Below are positions 1 through 8,280 of a DNA stretch of 64,000 bases, in pieces. How positions within the stretch are numbered: position 1 is the first letter of the stretch; each line of letters opens with the position of its first letter. The position numbers were made by a program, and so were the translations under genes. Below the pieces are notes generated by a model. That model saw only the letters and a list, made by a program, of their open reading frames with translations. It was not told the origin of the DNA and ran no database searches. Source of the DNA: Neoalteromonas arenosi (GTDB taxonomy: Bacteria > Pseudomonadota > Gammaproteobacteria > Enterobacterales > Alteromonadaceae); NCBI RefSeq assembly GCF_030362855.1, contig NZ_JAUCBP010000006.1:158892-222891 (forward strand), given 5' to 3'.

Positions 1-503
1 TCTTACTTTTAAGTCTGATCACAATCGCCTATTCATTCACATTAATCGGTCATATTTCCAGCCAAGGTTACTTAGAAAAAGCCCTTTTGTTTACCCATGT
101 GCTTATAATGGCTTGGTGGATTGGTGCGCTCTACCCTTTGCAACAAGCGTGCTCCCGATTAAAGACCCGCGAGCTTCATTGCGTAATGGCTAAATTCGGT
201 CAACAAGCACGTTTTATGATGGGCACGCTCTTCATCGCGGGGCTTGGACTGGCATACTCATTATTAGGGTGTTTCGAGAGCCTTTTAAATTCTCGGTATG
301 GACAAATGCTTGTTGTGAAATTAATACTGGTTGCTTTCATCTTACTGTTGGCAGTGAAACATAAATATAGGCTTGTTCCGAATTTAAAAAGAGAGTTAGG
401 TAGCGCTAGGCTTAAGCATTCAATTTCAATTGAAATGGTTATCGCTTTATTGATACTGCTTCTTACAGCAGTGCTTAGCAGTGTTGTGGGTCCTGAATAC
501 TGA
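1..503 (+). CDS. CopD-family copper resistance/transport membrane protein (5' truncated)
   Basis: The reading frame is already open at the left edge (first whole codon at base 3), so the N-terminal part lies outside the window. The visible 166 or so residues contain four or so hydrophobic segments. The stretch HVLIMAWWIGALYPL, with its His, two Trp and Gly, is typical of the CopD domain, an inner-membrane family linked to copper uptake or periplasmic copper handling. It ends 20 bp before the next gene on the same strand, so the two may be cotranscribed. Family assignment is from motif recognition; the substrate is not provable from this fragment. Confidence 0.72.
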   Translation, partial: LLLSLITIAYSFTLIGHISSQGYLEKALLFTHVLIMAWWIGALYPLQQACSRLKTRELHCVMAKFGQQARFMMGTLFIAGLGLAYSLLGCFESLLNSRYGQMLVVKLILVAFILLLAVKHKYRLVPNLKRELGSARLKHSISIEMVIALLILLLTAVLSSVVGPEY

Positions 504-523
504 TACATGAAAGAGAGAAGAAA

Positions 524-988
524 ATGATAAAGGTAAAATTCATTCTAGCTTTGCTTGCGGCTTTGAGTCTTACAGCCTTGGCACACGAAAACAAAGATTC
601 TGAGCAAGGAGTTTTTATAGGCGTTGATACGCCACCGGGCAAAGTTGTGCAGGCGTTTCACATGGCATTAAATACTGGGAACGTTGATCAAGCCCGAGTG
701 TTATTGGCTGAGGACCTTACCGTTTACGAAGGCGGTGGTGTAGAACGCAGTGCTGATGAATATGCAAATCATCATATGTTGTCTGATATGAAATATCTTG
801 CGGCAGTTGAAACAAAAACGATTGAACAAAAAGTAATGGTATTTGGGAATGTAGCAATATCAATATCTCGTAGTCATATACAAGGAACGTTTAATGAGAA
901 AGCTCGTGACTACGAAGCAATGGAAACTATTGCTTTGGAAAACCAAAACGGACAATGGCTGATAAAACATATTCACTGGTCTCATTGA
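524..988 (+). CDS. Secreted NTF2-like/SnoaL-type small protein
   Basis: This 154-residue protein starts at an ATG behind a good ribosome site (AGAGAGAAG). Residues 1-20 form a signal peptide ending in ALA. The remainder reads as one NTF2-like cone: an early helix with KVVQAFHMALNTGNVDQA, a DLTVYEGGG strand, and a closing GQWLIKHIHWSH strand, as in DUF4440/SnoaL-like proteins. Such folds bind small ligands or act as enzymes with many substrates, so no function is claimed. The codon use looks more A+T-rich than the core genes to the right. It probably shares a transcript with the CopD-like gene upstream, which hints at a role in metal or envelope stress, but this is only context. Confidence 0.7.
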   Translation: MIKVKFILALLAALSLTALAHENKDSEQGVFIGVDTPPGKVVQAFHMALNTGNVDQARVLLAEDLTVYEGGGVERSADEYANHHMLSDMKYLAAVETKTIEQKVMVFGNVAISISRSHIQGTFNEKARDYEAMETIALENQNGQWLIKHIHWSH

Positions 989-1230
989 TATAACTCAAGA
1001 TAGTTAGACGTAAGGTTTTCGCCCAAGCTCGCACCATTGAGAACTCAGAATTTGTCATATACGTCAAGCCAAGCGAGTGTGTAGATATTAAATTCAAGGA
1101 AATAAGTCACTAAACGAAACCCAATATTATCAAACAGTGTCTATCAGGCTTCGCGCTAAAGCGCTCATTTCAAGTTGCTAAGCCGCAATTTGTCGAACCC
1201 TGCCTCGGATTCACGTCCGTCTGATTCCAA
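989..1230. other. Gene-poor stretch between the NTF2-like gene and tRNA-Ser
   Basis: No credible gene is seen here. The short open frames that run through the tRNA and terminator are artefacts. Around 1149-1185 there is an imperfect inverted repeat (GCTTCGCGC... to ...GTTGCTAAGC). On the minus strand, around 1190-1203, there is a GGGTTCGACA stretch that resembles the T-loop of a tRNA. This could be the remnant of an attachment site next to tRNA-Ser, but no exact repeat of the tRNA 3' end is present. Confidence 0.3.
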
Positions 1231-1272
1231 CAAATACAAAAAAGCCCGCATTCGCGGGCTTTTTTGTATTTG
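1231..1272 (-). terminator. Long symmetric terminator downstream of tRNA-Ser
   Basis: The G+C core GCCCGC-attc-GCGGGC is flanked by A6 on the left and T6 on the right. The pairing extends outwards through CAAATACA and TGTATTTG. It is placed directly after the tRNA-Ser 3' end (minus strand) and could also stop plus-strand transcription coming from the copD side. Confidence 0.85.
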
Positions 1273-1361
1273 GCGGAGAGAGAGGGATTCGAACCCTCGA
1301 TACGCTATTAACGTATACACACTTTCCAGGCGTGCGCCTTCAGCCACTCAGCCATCTCTCC
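1271..1361 (-). tRNA. tRNA-Ser (anticodon GGA)
   Basis: The reverse complement folds as a class II tRNA of 91 nt. The acceptor arms GGAGAGA and TCTCTCC pair, followed by a G discriminator and encoded CCA. The anticodon loop is CTGGAAA. There is a long variable arm (TGTATACG... CGTAT) and a T-loop GGTTCGAATCC. The GGA anticodon reads UCC/UCU serine codons. Confidence 0.96.
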
Positions 1362-1389
1362 AAATTCGGTGCTTTTACAAAGCGCGCGT

Positions 1390-1418
1390 ATAGTAGGTAA
1401 AAGTGCTTGGCTTATCAA
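1390..1418 (-). promoter_or_regulatory. Predicted sigma-70 promoter of tRNA-Ser
   Basis: On the minus strand, TTGATA (1413-1418) and TACTAT (1390-1395) are separated by 17 bp. A GCGCGC discriminator follows, as in stringently controlled stable-RNA promoters. The -35 box overlaps the stop codon of nadA and the hairpin at 1404-1421. Confidence 0.55.
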
Positions 1419-1421
1419 GCA
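1404..1421 (-). terminator. Possible nadA terminator overlapping its stop codon
   Basis: TGCTTG and CAAGCA pair around a 6-nt loop, followed on the minus strand by CTTTTA. The stem is short and the U-run weak, so termination is probably partial. Confidence 0.4.
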
Positions 1422-2476
1422 TTACCTTTGACTTTTAGCTTCAGCTCTGCGGCGAAATCCAGCATGCGATTCAGCGGTTTCATCGCGTCTACACGCAGTG
1501 CGTCATCTACATGAATTTCGTGTTCACTGTGATTGCCAGTTAAGGCGCTGTAGATAGCCTCTAAGCCGTTCATTGCCATCCACGGGCAGTGTGCGCAGCT
1601 TTTACAGGTTGCGCCGTTACCGCCGGTTGGCGCCTCTAAAAACGTCTTGTTTGGCGCCAGTTGCTGCATCTTGTAGAAAATACCGCGGTCAGTCGCCACG
1701 ATAAACTTCTTGTGTGGCAAGTTTTGTGACGCAGTAATCAATTGCGTAGTCGAACCTACCGCGTCAGCCATTTCAACCACGCTAGCCGGTGACTCTGGGT
1801 GAACAAGAATTGCAGCATCAGGGTGTAAGTGCTTCATATCGCGCAGTGCTTGTGATGAAAACTCATCGTGCACAATACATTCGCCCTGCCACATAAGCAT
1901 ATCAGCACCCGTTTCCTTCTGGATGTAATTGCCGAGGTGTCGGTCTGGTGCCCAAATGATCTTTTCACCTAAGCTGTCTAAATGCTCGACAATTTCTAGA
2001 GCGATACTTGATGTAACTACCCAATCAGCGCGGGCTTTTACCGCTGCTGAAGTATTGGCATAAACCACTACAGTGTGGTCTGGGTGAGCATCGCAAAATT
2101 CGGTAAATTTATCCGCTGGGCAGCCCAAATCCAGTGAACAGGTCGCATCCAGTGTTGGCATTAACACGCGCTTTTCTGGACTTAAGATCTTCGCCGTTTC
2201 CCCCATAAACTTAACGCCAGCAACGATTAATGTTTGTTCGTCAGCATCTCGGCCAAATCGCGCCATTTCCAGGGAATCAGAGATGCAGCCGTTGGTTTCT
2301 TCGGCAAGTGCCTGGATTTCAGGATCTGTATAGTAATGAGCAACTAATACCGCATTTTGTGCTTTTAACAGCTTTTTAATTTCAGCTTTTAAGAAGGCTT
2401 CACGATCCGCGCTTAAGGCTTTAGGTTTAGCCGGAAACGGATAGTTGATTTCGTCAATTCGAAGAGTTACTGCCAT
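1415..2476 (-). CDS. nadA: Quinolinate synthase A
   Basis: NadA condenses iminoaspartate with dihydroxyacetone phosphate to quinolinate in NAD synthesis, using an oxygen-sensitive [4Fe-4S] cluster. The 353-residue protein has three cysteines at 113 (TCSLDLGCP), 200 (WQGEC) and 297 (CKSCAHCPW), the same numbering as the cluster ligands of the E. coli enzyme. The N-terminal [14 protein letters not shown] motif is also typical. Length is normal. It is a single gene between tRNA-Ser and the tRNA-Lys pair, as in E. coli where nadA also follows the tol-pal/tRNA-Lys cluster. A TATAAT box lies at 2519-2524 on the minus strand ahead of the ATG, with a poor -35. The ribosome site is weak. Confidence 0.97.
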   Translation of the reverse strand: MAVTLRIDEINYPFPAKPKALSADREAFLKAEIKKLLKAQNAVLVAHYYTDPEIQALAEETNGCISDSLEMARFGRDADEQTLIVAGVKFMGETAKILSPEKRVLMPTLDATCSLDLGCPADKFTEFCDAHPDHTVVVYANTSAAVKARADWVVTSSIALEIVEHLDSLGEKIIWAPDRHLGNYIQKETGADMLMWQGECIVHDEFSSQALRDMKHLHPDAAILVHPESPASVVEMADAVGSTTQLITASQNLPHKKFIVATDRGIFYKMQQLAPNKTFLEAPTGGNGATCKSCAHCPWMAMNGLEAIYSALTGNHSEHEIHVDDALRVDAMKPLNRMLDFAAELKLKVKGNA

Positions 2477-2601
2477 GCTCTGTAGTCGCTTTTATCACTG
2501 GTTGTAAATAACGCGCGAATTATACAGGCTTGTCATAAAAATTACACATTACTGAGTTAAGAAGTTCGAATAATGTATGCATGAGGAGAAGTCATTGTTA
2601 A

Positions 2602-2677
2602 TGGTGGGTCGTGCTGGATTCGAACCAGCGACCAATTGATTAAAAGTCAACTGCTCTACCAGCTGAGCTAACGACCC
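2602..2677 (-). tRNA. tRNA-Lys (anticodon UUU), copy 2
   Basis: The 76-nt reverse complement has acceptor GGGTCGT pairing with ACGACCC, encoded CCA, anticodon loop CTTTTAA and T-loop GGTTCGAATCC. It is identical to the copy 33 bp upstream, so the two probably come from one transcript. Confidence 0.97.
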
Positions 2678-2710
2678 TTAACAATGAGATACTTTCGAAA
2701 TGCGCTTGAG

Positions 2711-2786
2711 TGGTGGGTCGTGCTGGATTCGAACCAGCGACCAATTGATTAAAAGTCAACTGCTCTACCAGCTGAGCTAACGACCC
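2711..2786 (-). tRNA. tRNA-Lys (anticodon UUU), copy 1
   Basis: It has the same 76-nt sequence as 2602-2677, with CCA encoded. It is the promoter-proximal copy of the tandem pair. Confidence 0.97.
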
Positions 2787-2842
2787 AATCAAGCGATAAC
2801 GCCGTGCCAAATATGCGTGTACTTGGCAACGGCGGCATATAA

Positions 2843-2871
2843 TACTTATTTCACCGCGAGGTGCAAGTCAA
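2843..2871 (-). promoter_or_regulatory. Predicted promoter of the tRNA-Lys pair
   Basis: On the minus strand, TTGACT (2866-2871) and TAAGTA (2843-2848) are 17 bp apart. An alternative -10, TATTAT at 2839-2844, would have a spacer that is too long. Confidence 0.4.
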
Positions 2872-2945
2872 AAATCCTAAAATTTTCAACTATTCGACCC
2901 CAACCCACCTGCTTGCTCGTTATCTGAACAAATTAGTGTTAAATC

Positions 2946-3710
2946 TTAACCGCCGATTTGCGCTAAGCGCGAATCAGCCAACTTGCGCGCAGACGAATCT
3001 GGGTATTCTGCAACCACTTGATTGAAGCGCTGGCGGGCAAGCGCCACATTACCTTGACGCTCGGCGATGATGCCTAGTTTCAAGATTGAATCGGCGCGCT
3101 TGCTGCTATCAGCGAATCGATCAACCACAATACCAAACTGTTGCTGAGCAGTAACCCAATCCTGTTGATTAAACAATAACTGTCCCAGCCAGTAGTGTGC
3201 ATTTGCGGCATACTCGCTGTCTGGATATTGACTAATAAACTGTTGGAACGCGGGTACTGCTGCGGCGTAATCGCGATCTTTCAAGATCAAGTTAACCGCA
3301 TTTTCATAAGCTTCAGTTTCAGATATAGCAGTGGTCACAGGCTGTGTCACCGCTGGCGTTTGCGTGGTAGCATCAGGTGTTGTAACTGGCTGTTGTACGG
3401 TTGCCGTTTTCAGGGCTTCCACTCGCTTATCAATTTCAAGATACAATTCGCGCTGACGCTGAAGAATTTTCTCGAGTTGATTGGTGTGTACTTCAACAGC
3501 ACCGCGCAACTCATCGACTTCTGATTGCAATGAATCAAGTTGCGACTGTAACCGATGTTGGCTCTCGGTACGACTGTCGAGAATGCTCTCGATCGCCGCT
3601 AGCCGAGCTTCAAAGTCACCATTGTTAGCATCAACAACAGGCGCCTGTGCAGCAGCAGCTGCACAGGTTACTGTAAAGATGCTGGCTAAAACCAGAGGTG
3701 ATTTACGCAT
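2946..3710 (-). CDS. cpoB: Cell division coordinator CpoB (YbgF)
   Basis: CpoB is a periplasmic TPR protein that links the Tol machine with peptidoglycan synthesis by PBP1B during constriction. The 254 residues comprise a signal peptide (1-22, ending AAAAAQA), an N-terminal trimerising coiled coil (about 30-100, heptad Leu/Gln-rich) and a Thr/Pro/Gln-rich linker. A C-terminal TPR block follows (about 130-250), with repeats such as YPDSEYAANAHYWLGQLLF and FADSSKRADSILKLG. The start codon overlaps the pal stop by 1 bp, so translation is coupled. It is the last gene of the tol-pal operon. Confidence 0.95.
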   Translation of the reverse strand: MRKSPLVLASIFTVTCAAAAAQAPVVDANNGDFEARLAAIESILDSRTESQHRLQSQLDSLQSEVDELRGAVEVHTNQLEKILQRQRELYLEIDKRVEALKTATVQQPVTTPDATTQTPAVTQPVTTAISETEAYENAVNLILKDRDYAAAVPAFQQFISQYPDSEYAANAHYWLGQLLFNQQDWVTAQQQFGIVVDRFADSSKRADSILKLGIIAERQGNVALARQRFNQVVAEYPDSSARKLADSRLAQIGG

Positions 3711-4276
3711 TATTGATAAACAACTACCGCACGACGGTTTTGTGCGAATGCATATTCAGTTGCACCCATTACAGCAGGATCTTCTTCACCGTAAGAAACC
3801 ACTGAAATTTGCGAACCGCGCACACCGGCATTTAGGAAGTAAGTCTCAACGGCTTTCGCACGACGCTCACCTAGGGCGATGTTGTACTCAGGTGTACCAC
3901 GGCTATCAGTGTGACCATTGATCACAACATTTTGGTCGCGGTTAGCAATAAGGAAGTCTGCGTGGCGCTTCAGTACGTCGGTAAATTCGGCTTTAACCGT
4001 AGCACGGTCGAAATCGAACAATACTGTGTTAAGGTTTTTAAGCGCATCCAGTTCAGCGTTTTTAGCATCTTCAAGTTCTTGACGTCGCTTGGCCGCTTCA
4101 GCTTCAACGCGTTTCTGCTCAGCAATACGCGCTTGCTCTTCAGCTGCCGCTTGTTCTTGTGCAACGCGGTTGCGCTCTGCTTCAAGCTCAGCTTCAGACG
4201 GGCCTGATTGACAAGCGGCTAGCGTTGCTACTGATAAACCGAGGACCAACGTTCTCATTAGTTTGTTCGTTTGCAT
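3710..4276 (-). CDS. pal: Peptidoglycan-associated lipoprotein Pal
   Basis: Pal is the outer-membrane lipoprotein that binds meso-diaminopimelate in peptidoglycan and is moved to the septum by Tol. The 188-residue precursor has a lipobox LAAC at about 19-22. A Glu/Ala/Arg-rich helical linker follows (about 28-75), longer than in E. coli Pal (173 residues). The OmpA C-terminal domain is from about 80 to the end, with NGHTDSRGTPEYN and the GERRAKAVETYF helix typical of peptidoglycan binding. It lies 26 bp after tolB. Confidence 0.97.
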   Translation of the reverse strand: MQTNKLMRTLVLGLSVATLAACQSGPSEAELEAERNRVAQEQAAAEEQARIAEQKRVEAEAAKRRQELEDAKNAELDALKNLNTVLFDFDRATVKAEFTDVLKRHADFLIANRDQNVVINGHTDSRGTPEYNIALGERRAKAVETYFLNAGVRGSQISVVSYGEEDPAVMGATEYAFAQNRRAVVVYQ

Positions 4277-4302
4277 CTTCTTTTCCTTATTGTGTGTAAC
4301 AT

Positions 4303-5670
4303 TTAAAACAAAAATGGTGACCAGCTAGGCGACTTCACCTGGCCATCGGCTGCAGGCAAACGCGCTTTAAACCTTCCGTCTAGCGACACGAGAGATAATA
4401 CCTGTTTTCCCTCGTGTAGCGCACTGTATATGATCATACTTCCATTTGGGGCGATACTGGCCGACTCGTCTAAATAGGTTCTAGTCAACACTTGAATCGC
4501 TCCGTCCGTAATTCGCTGGCGAGCAATGTGGTAGTCACCGTTAGTGCGGTTGACCAGCACAAGGTCTTCTCCATTCGGAGTAACCGATGCACCTAAATTC
4601 ATTTCACCCTCATAGGTCAAACGGTGCACTCTCCCAGTTGCCAAATTTACGCGATAAATCTGAGGTTTACCACCCCGCTCTGAACTAAATATCAAGCTTT
4701 TTCCATCTGGCGTCCAAGATGGCTCAGTATCAACGCTCCGGTGACGGGTAATTCGACGCAAATCACGGGTGGCAATATCCATCACATAAATCTCTGGATT
4801 GCCATCCTTAGACAGAACCATCGCCAGTTGCTTGCCATCTGGAGAAAATACCGGCGCACCGTTAATCCCGGGGAAGTCGGTCATTCGCGTACGACTAGTC
4901 GTATAGATATCCTGAATAAAAATCTGCGGGCGCTTATTTTCAAAACTCACGTACGCTAACTGCTCGCCGTCAGGCGACCAAGACGGTGACATTAAAGGCT
5001 CTGGCGATGATAGGAGGCGGGTTTCATTGGCACCATCATAATCTGAAATAACCAGTTGAAACGGCAATTCATGCACTTCGCGATCACGCACTATCACGTA
5101 GGCCAATCGCGTTTGGAACGCGCCGCGCTCACCCGTCAACTGTTCGTAAATGGCGTCACTAATTTGATGGGCGTGTTGACGAAAGTCATCTTCACCGATA
5201 AACGAACTACCGCGCGCAATGATGTGGTCGTTGTTGTATTGCAACTGACCATCAACCAAAGTTTGCGCATTGCCACCGGTGATTTGCCCACGCAGTACGT
5301 CAATCAACTCATAGGTGACTTGATAGCGCCCATCGGCTTGCATTTCTACCGAGCCAACCAAGATGGTATCCACACCAGTAGCCGCCCAAGAAGCGTAATT
5401 CACATCAGCATCGGAGGCAGGAAACTGCGGCATAGTACTCATTGTAATTGGATTAAACTTGCCGCTGCGACGCATATTGTCGGTGATCACTCGGTCGATA
5501 TTTTCAGGCAATAAACCATCGCCACGCCACTTAAACGGTACGATAGCAATAGGACGAGCAGCATCTACGCCTTCGGTGATAACTAATTGCAATTTAGCCT
5601 GTACTGCGAAGGTCGAGCAAATAAGAGCTAACGCACCAATTAATAATTTAATTCTCACAAATTTACCCAT
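4303..5670 (-). CDS. tolB: Tol-Pal system periplasmic protein TolB
   Basis: TolB is the periplasmic beta-propeller that binds Pal and TolA. The 455 residues start with a signal peptide (1-25, ending VQA). An N-terminal alpha/beta domain (about 30-170) follows, then a six-bladed propeller with repeated SPDG/TPDG signatures such as [26 protein letters not shown] and [13 protein letters not shown]. Its ATG lies inside the end of tolA (16 bp overlap), giving tight coupling. Length is close to the usual 430-450. Confidence 0.97.
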   Translation of the reverse strand: MGKFVRIKLLIGALALICSTFAVQAKLQLVITEGVDAARPIAIVPFKWRGDGLLPENIDRVITDNMRRSGKFNPITMSTMPQFPASDADVNYASWAATGVDTILVGSVEMQADGRYQVTYELIDVLRGQITGGNAQTLVDGQLQYNNDHIIARGSSFIGEDDFRQHAHQISDAIYEQLTGERGAFQTRLAYVIVRDREVHELPFQLVISDYDGANETRLLSSPEPLMSPSWSPDGEQLAYVSFENKRPQIFIQDIYTTSRTRMTDFPGINGAPVFSPDGKQLAMVLSKDGNPEIYVMDIATRDLRRITRHRSVDTEPSWTPDGKSLIFSSERGGKPQIYRVNLATGRVHRLTYEGEMNLGASVTPNGEDLVLVNRTNGDYHIARQRITDGAIQVLTRTYLDESASIAPNGSMIIYSALHEGKQVLSLVSLDGRFKARLPAADGQVKSPSWSPFLF

Positions 5671-6431
5671 AGTTCCATTTCTTTTAATTCTTGATATACA
5701 TCCAAATCATCCGTCATAGGAACCTTATCCGGCCTCAGCGCAGCCGCCCTAGACGCACGGCACAAGGCTGGATCGCCACGAATGATTTCGACTTGAGTCA
5801 CTAACCCGCTAAATGCGAATTTTAGATTTAGTAAACACGACTTACCGTTAAAACTTCCATCGTTATACAAATATTGATTTATCGTACTGTTTATCAGCGC
5901 TCTGTAACGCTCAGCTTCTGACAAAACCTGTCGCTGCCTTCTCTGCGCCTGTGCTGCCTGCTCGGCCGCTAATTGCTCATCCATTAACCGCTGCAGCTCT
6001 TCTTGCTCCCGGCGCTCAGCCTCTAAGCGCTCTTGCTCTTCAGCGCGACGTTTGGCTTCCTCTTCTTCTTGACGCTTGCGCTCCGCGGCTTCTTGCGCTT
6101 TGCGCTCCAGTTCGCGCTGCTCTCGCGCTTCGCGTTCACGCTTGGCTTTTTCTTCAGCTGCACGTTTTGCCTGCGCCTCTCGCTGACGTTGAGCTTCACG
6201 CTGCCGCTGAGCTTCGCGCTGGCGTTCTTGTTCAGCCGCTATTGCAGCTTGCTGCTTATCGTAAATCGCTTGGGCATCAATAAATTCGGCTTGGATCACC
6301 ACTGGCTGATCGGTACCAAGCTCGGGCAAAGGTTCATGACCAAAAGCAACACTGAGCATCAATACTGCAGCAATCCCGGCGTGTAAGCCCAAGGATTGGA
6401 GGATTGATTTATTTTCAGGATCGAGTTTCAT
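5655..6431 (-). CDS. tolA: TolA inner-membrane energy-transducing protein
   Basis: TolA spans the periplasm between the TolQR motor and TolB/Pal. The 258-residue protein has one N-terminal membrane segment (about 14-32, [17 protein letters not shown]). A long Glu/Arg/Lys/Ala/Gln-rich helix (about 60-165) contains tandem REAQRQ units. A compact C-terminal domain (about 170-258) contains [19 protein letters not shown] and two cysteines. It is much shorter than E. coli TolA (421 residues), mostly through a shorter helical domain, which is common outside the enterics. It follows tolR by 18 bp. Confidence 0.94.
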   Translation of the reverse strand: MKLDPENKSILQSLGLHAGIAAVLMLSVAFGHEPLPELGTDQPVVIQAEFIDAQAIYDKQQAAIAAEQERQREAQRQREAQRQREAQAKRAAEEKAKREREAREQRELERKAQEAAERKRQEEEEAKRRAEEQERLEAERREQEELQRLMDEQLAAEQAAQAQRRQRQVLSEAERYRALINSTINQYLYNDGSFNGKSCLLNLKFAFSGLVTQVEIIRGDPALCRASRAAALRPDKVPMTDDLDVYQELKEMELWVNL

Positions 6432-6449
6432 TGGCCAGGTACAATAAAA

Positions 6450-6872
6450 TTAGCTATCAACCGGATCAGTCATTAATCCTACAGACGGCACACCAGCACG
6501 CTGCAATAGCACCATCAACTGGATAACGTCGTTGTATGGTACCGAGCCGTCGGCTTTTACCACGACTGGGGTGTCCGGCTGCTTTTGCAAATGCGCAGCA
6601 ACTAACGTGGCTAAATCAGCAGCAGACATGGCTTGCTCTTCGTCTTCACCTTGATTGAGGTAATACAAACCATCAGCATCAATCGAAGCCACCAGCGGCG
6701 GATTATCTTCTTGCTCAATGGATTCAGCATTAGCTTTGGGCAAATCGACTTTGACGCCCTGGCTAACCAGTGGTGCAGTTACCATAAAGATAATTAACAA
6801 CACCAACATAACGTCAATGTAGGGGACTACATTGATTTCAGAGACCGGGCGGCGGCGCTTTCTTACATACAT
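6450..6872 (-). CDS. tolR: Tol-Pal motor subunit TolR
   Basis: TolR is an ExbD-family stator protein that couples proton flow to TolA. The 140 residues carry the usual single membrane helix near the N terminus (about 16-36), with the proton-path Asp in INVVPYIDVMLVLL and the GVKVDLPKA turn just after it. A periplasmic dimerisation domain follows. A GGAG ribosome site lies 8 nt before the ATG, and tolQ is 23 bp upstream. Confidence 0.97.
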   Translation of the reverse strand: MYVRKRRRPVSEINVVPYIDVMLVLLIIFMVTAPLVSQGVKVDLPKANAESIEQEDNPPLVASIDADGLYYLNQGEDEEQAMSAADLATLVAAHLQKQPDTPVVVKADGSVPYNDVIQLMVLLQRAGVPSVGLMTDPVDS

Positions 6873-6895
6873 TGTAAATGCTCCACTAGTCGCGG

Positions 6896-7570
6896 TTATT
6901 GGTTGGCCAGCGCTTGACGATGCAAGATCGCAGAAAACTCTTCCATAAAGATGCCGTAGTTATTCTCAATCTTTTCCACTTGATTAGAGAACCGGTTATA
7001 GGCAATCACCGCAGGGATTGCAGCAAATAGGCCAATTGCTGTCGCAATCAAGGCCTCGGCGATACCTGGTGCAACCATAGCTAATGTGGCTTGCTGAACT
7101 TGGCCTAGTGCAATAAAGGAATTCATGATCCCCCACACAGTGCCAAACAAGCCTATGTATGGGCTGATCGAGCCGGCCGTGGCTAAAAATGGTAGGTGAT
7201 GTTCAAGATTATCAATTTCACGTGACATGGCGATACGCATAGAGCGGTATGTACCATCGACGATTGACTGCGTGGCCGCACTGCTCTTGCGCAAACGCAC
7301 AAATTCTTTAAAACCGGCGCAAAATATGGTGCCCATACCATCAACGCTCTGGCGTGCAGAGAGTTCGGAATACAGCTTATTGAGATCAGCGCCAGACCAG
7401 AACTTATCTTCAAAAGCGATCATTTCTTTTTGTGCCCGCTTAAGAGCCGCATTGCGTTGGAAGATGAACGCCCAAGATACTACCGAGATGGTGATAAGCA
7501 GTAACATCACCAACTTTACTACTAGGCTCGCCTGCATAAACAGGCCGATAAACGTGAGATCAGTCGACAC
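6896..7570 (-). CDS. tolQ: Tol-Pal motor subunit TolQ
   Basis: TolQ is an ExbB/MotA-family proton channel with three membrane helices: about 13-35 ([19 protein letters not shown]), about 130-160 and about 165-190. Hallmarks are [20 protein letters not shown] and [21 protein letters not shown], which line the channel with TolR. At 224 residues it is of normal length. Its start overlaps the ybgC stop by 11 bp, so the two are translated together. Confidence 0.97.
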   Translation of the reverse strand: MSTDLTFIGLFMQASLVVKLVMLLLITISVVSWAFIFQRNAALKRAQKEMIAFEDKFWSGADLNKLYSELSARQSVDGMGTIFCAGFKEFVRLRKSSAATQSIVDGTYRSMRIAMSREIDNLEHHLPFLATAGSISPYIGLFGTVWGIMNSFIALGQVQQATLAMVAPGIAEALIATAIGLFAAIPAVIAYNRFSNQVEKIENNYGIFMEEFSAILHRQALANQ

Positions 7571-7979
7571 GTGTTAATTCCCCTAAAATTGCCCTTGGAA
7601 TTCGCACAGGTTTCATGCTGTCCAAATTGACACAAGCGACGAGTATTTCTGCTTCGGCCACCAGCTGTTGCTTTGGCCCTTTTATTATTTGTTTGAATGT
7701 CAAACTAGCGCCTTTGCAGTTTACTACCTCACTATAAATACTCAACAGTTGGTTAAACCGGCCTGGCGCATGGTTATGCATTTCAACTCGTTTGACGACA
7801 AAGCCTGTAGATTGTTCCATTAATTTGTCTTGCTCAAAGCCCAATTCACGCAGCCATTCTGTGCGGGCGCGCTCAAAAAACTTCAAATAGTTAGCGTAAT
7901 ACACAATGCCACCGGCGTCGGTGTCCTCGTAATACACGCGAATTTGCAGTTTATGCGGGTTGGATGAATAATTACTCAT
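7560..7979 (-). CDS. ybgC: Acyl-CoA thioesterase YbgC (Tol-Pal associated)
   Basis: YbgC is a hotdog-fold acyl-CoA thioesterase, the first gene of the tol-pal operon in most gammaproteobacteria. The 139 residues hold the signature [19 protein letters not shown] with the catalytic Asp, followed by the [13 protein letters not shown] helix. Its physiological substrate is still debated (short acyl-CoA or acyl-ACP in phospholipid metabolism). The operon promoter must lie in 7980-8100, but I could not fix its boxes. Confidence 0.95.
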   Translation of the reverse strand: MSNYSSNPHKLQIRVYYEDTDAGGIVYYANYLKFFERARTEWLRELGFEQDKLMEQSTGFVVKRVEMHNHAPGRFNQLLSIYSEVVNCKGASLTFKQIIKGPKQQLVAEAEILVACVNLDSMKPVRIPRAILGELTRVD

Positions 7980-8138
7980 AATTAGTTTTTCGCATCGTTC
8001 AACAAGACATGTTGTAATAAAAGCTTAATGTAACCAAACAGCAAAAGCCTACCGTGCATGACATACACAACTTATTAATAGAATAAACACTTTTTTAACA
8101 CATTATATTTTCTAATGATAAATTCAATTTATTCTCAA

Positions 8139-8166
8139 TTGTCAGCGGCGTTTTAGTCGATATAAT
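8139..8166 (+). promoter_or_regulatory. Strong sigma-70-like promoter of a candidate small RNA
   Basis: TTGTCA (8139-8144), a 16-bp spacer and a perfect TATAAT (8161-8166) are followed by GCGCGC. Transcription would begin near 8172 on the plus strand. No plus-strand gene follows. Confidence 0.7.
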
Positions 8167-8171
8167 GCGCG

Positions 8172-8278
8172 CATCTGTCACCAAGACATTCCGTTTTTTT
8201 GTTGACATGAGTTCCCTGGATTTATTTCCTTAAACACTAGTTGTTTACTTTGCCCGCTCACTAAGCGGGCTTTTTTTT
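8172..8278 (+). ncRNA. Candidate Hfq-type small RNA between ybgC and ruvB
   Basis: About 107 nt run from a predicted start six bases after a consensus -10 to a strong intrinsic terminator ending in eight T. Both neighbouring genes are on the minus strand, so the transcript has no coding target. A small stem TGTC-accaa-GACA lies near the 5' end, and a T-run and A/T-rich single-stranded segments lie in the middle. The long terminal U-run is what Hfq-bound RNAs use. An eight-codon frame (8207-8233) lacks a ribosome site and is not called. I do not recognise it as a known family. Confidence 0.6.
8252..8278 (+). terminator. Intrinsic terminator of the candidate small RNA
   Basis: GCCCGC, a 7-nt loop and GCGGGC are followed by TTTTTTTT. 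The T-run is only on the plus-strand side, so it is directional and does not serve ruvB. Confidence 0.85.
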
Positions 8279-8280
8279 GC

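Noticed and set aside
1165-1393. Open frames of 60 and 72 codons on both strands through tRNA-Ser and its terminator.
   Set aside because: They lie across a structural RNA and a hairpin. Such frames are a common artefact next to tRNA genes.
5951-6386. Long plus-strand frames opposite tolA.
   Set aside because: They mirror the low-complexity Glu/Arg/Ala helix of TolA and give Leu/Ala/Phe-rich sequence with no domain.
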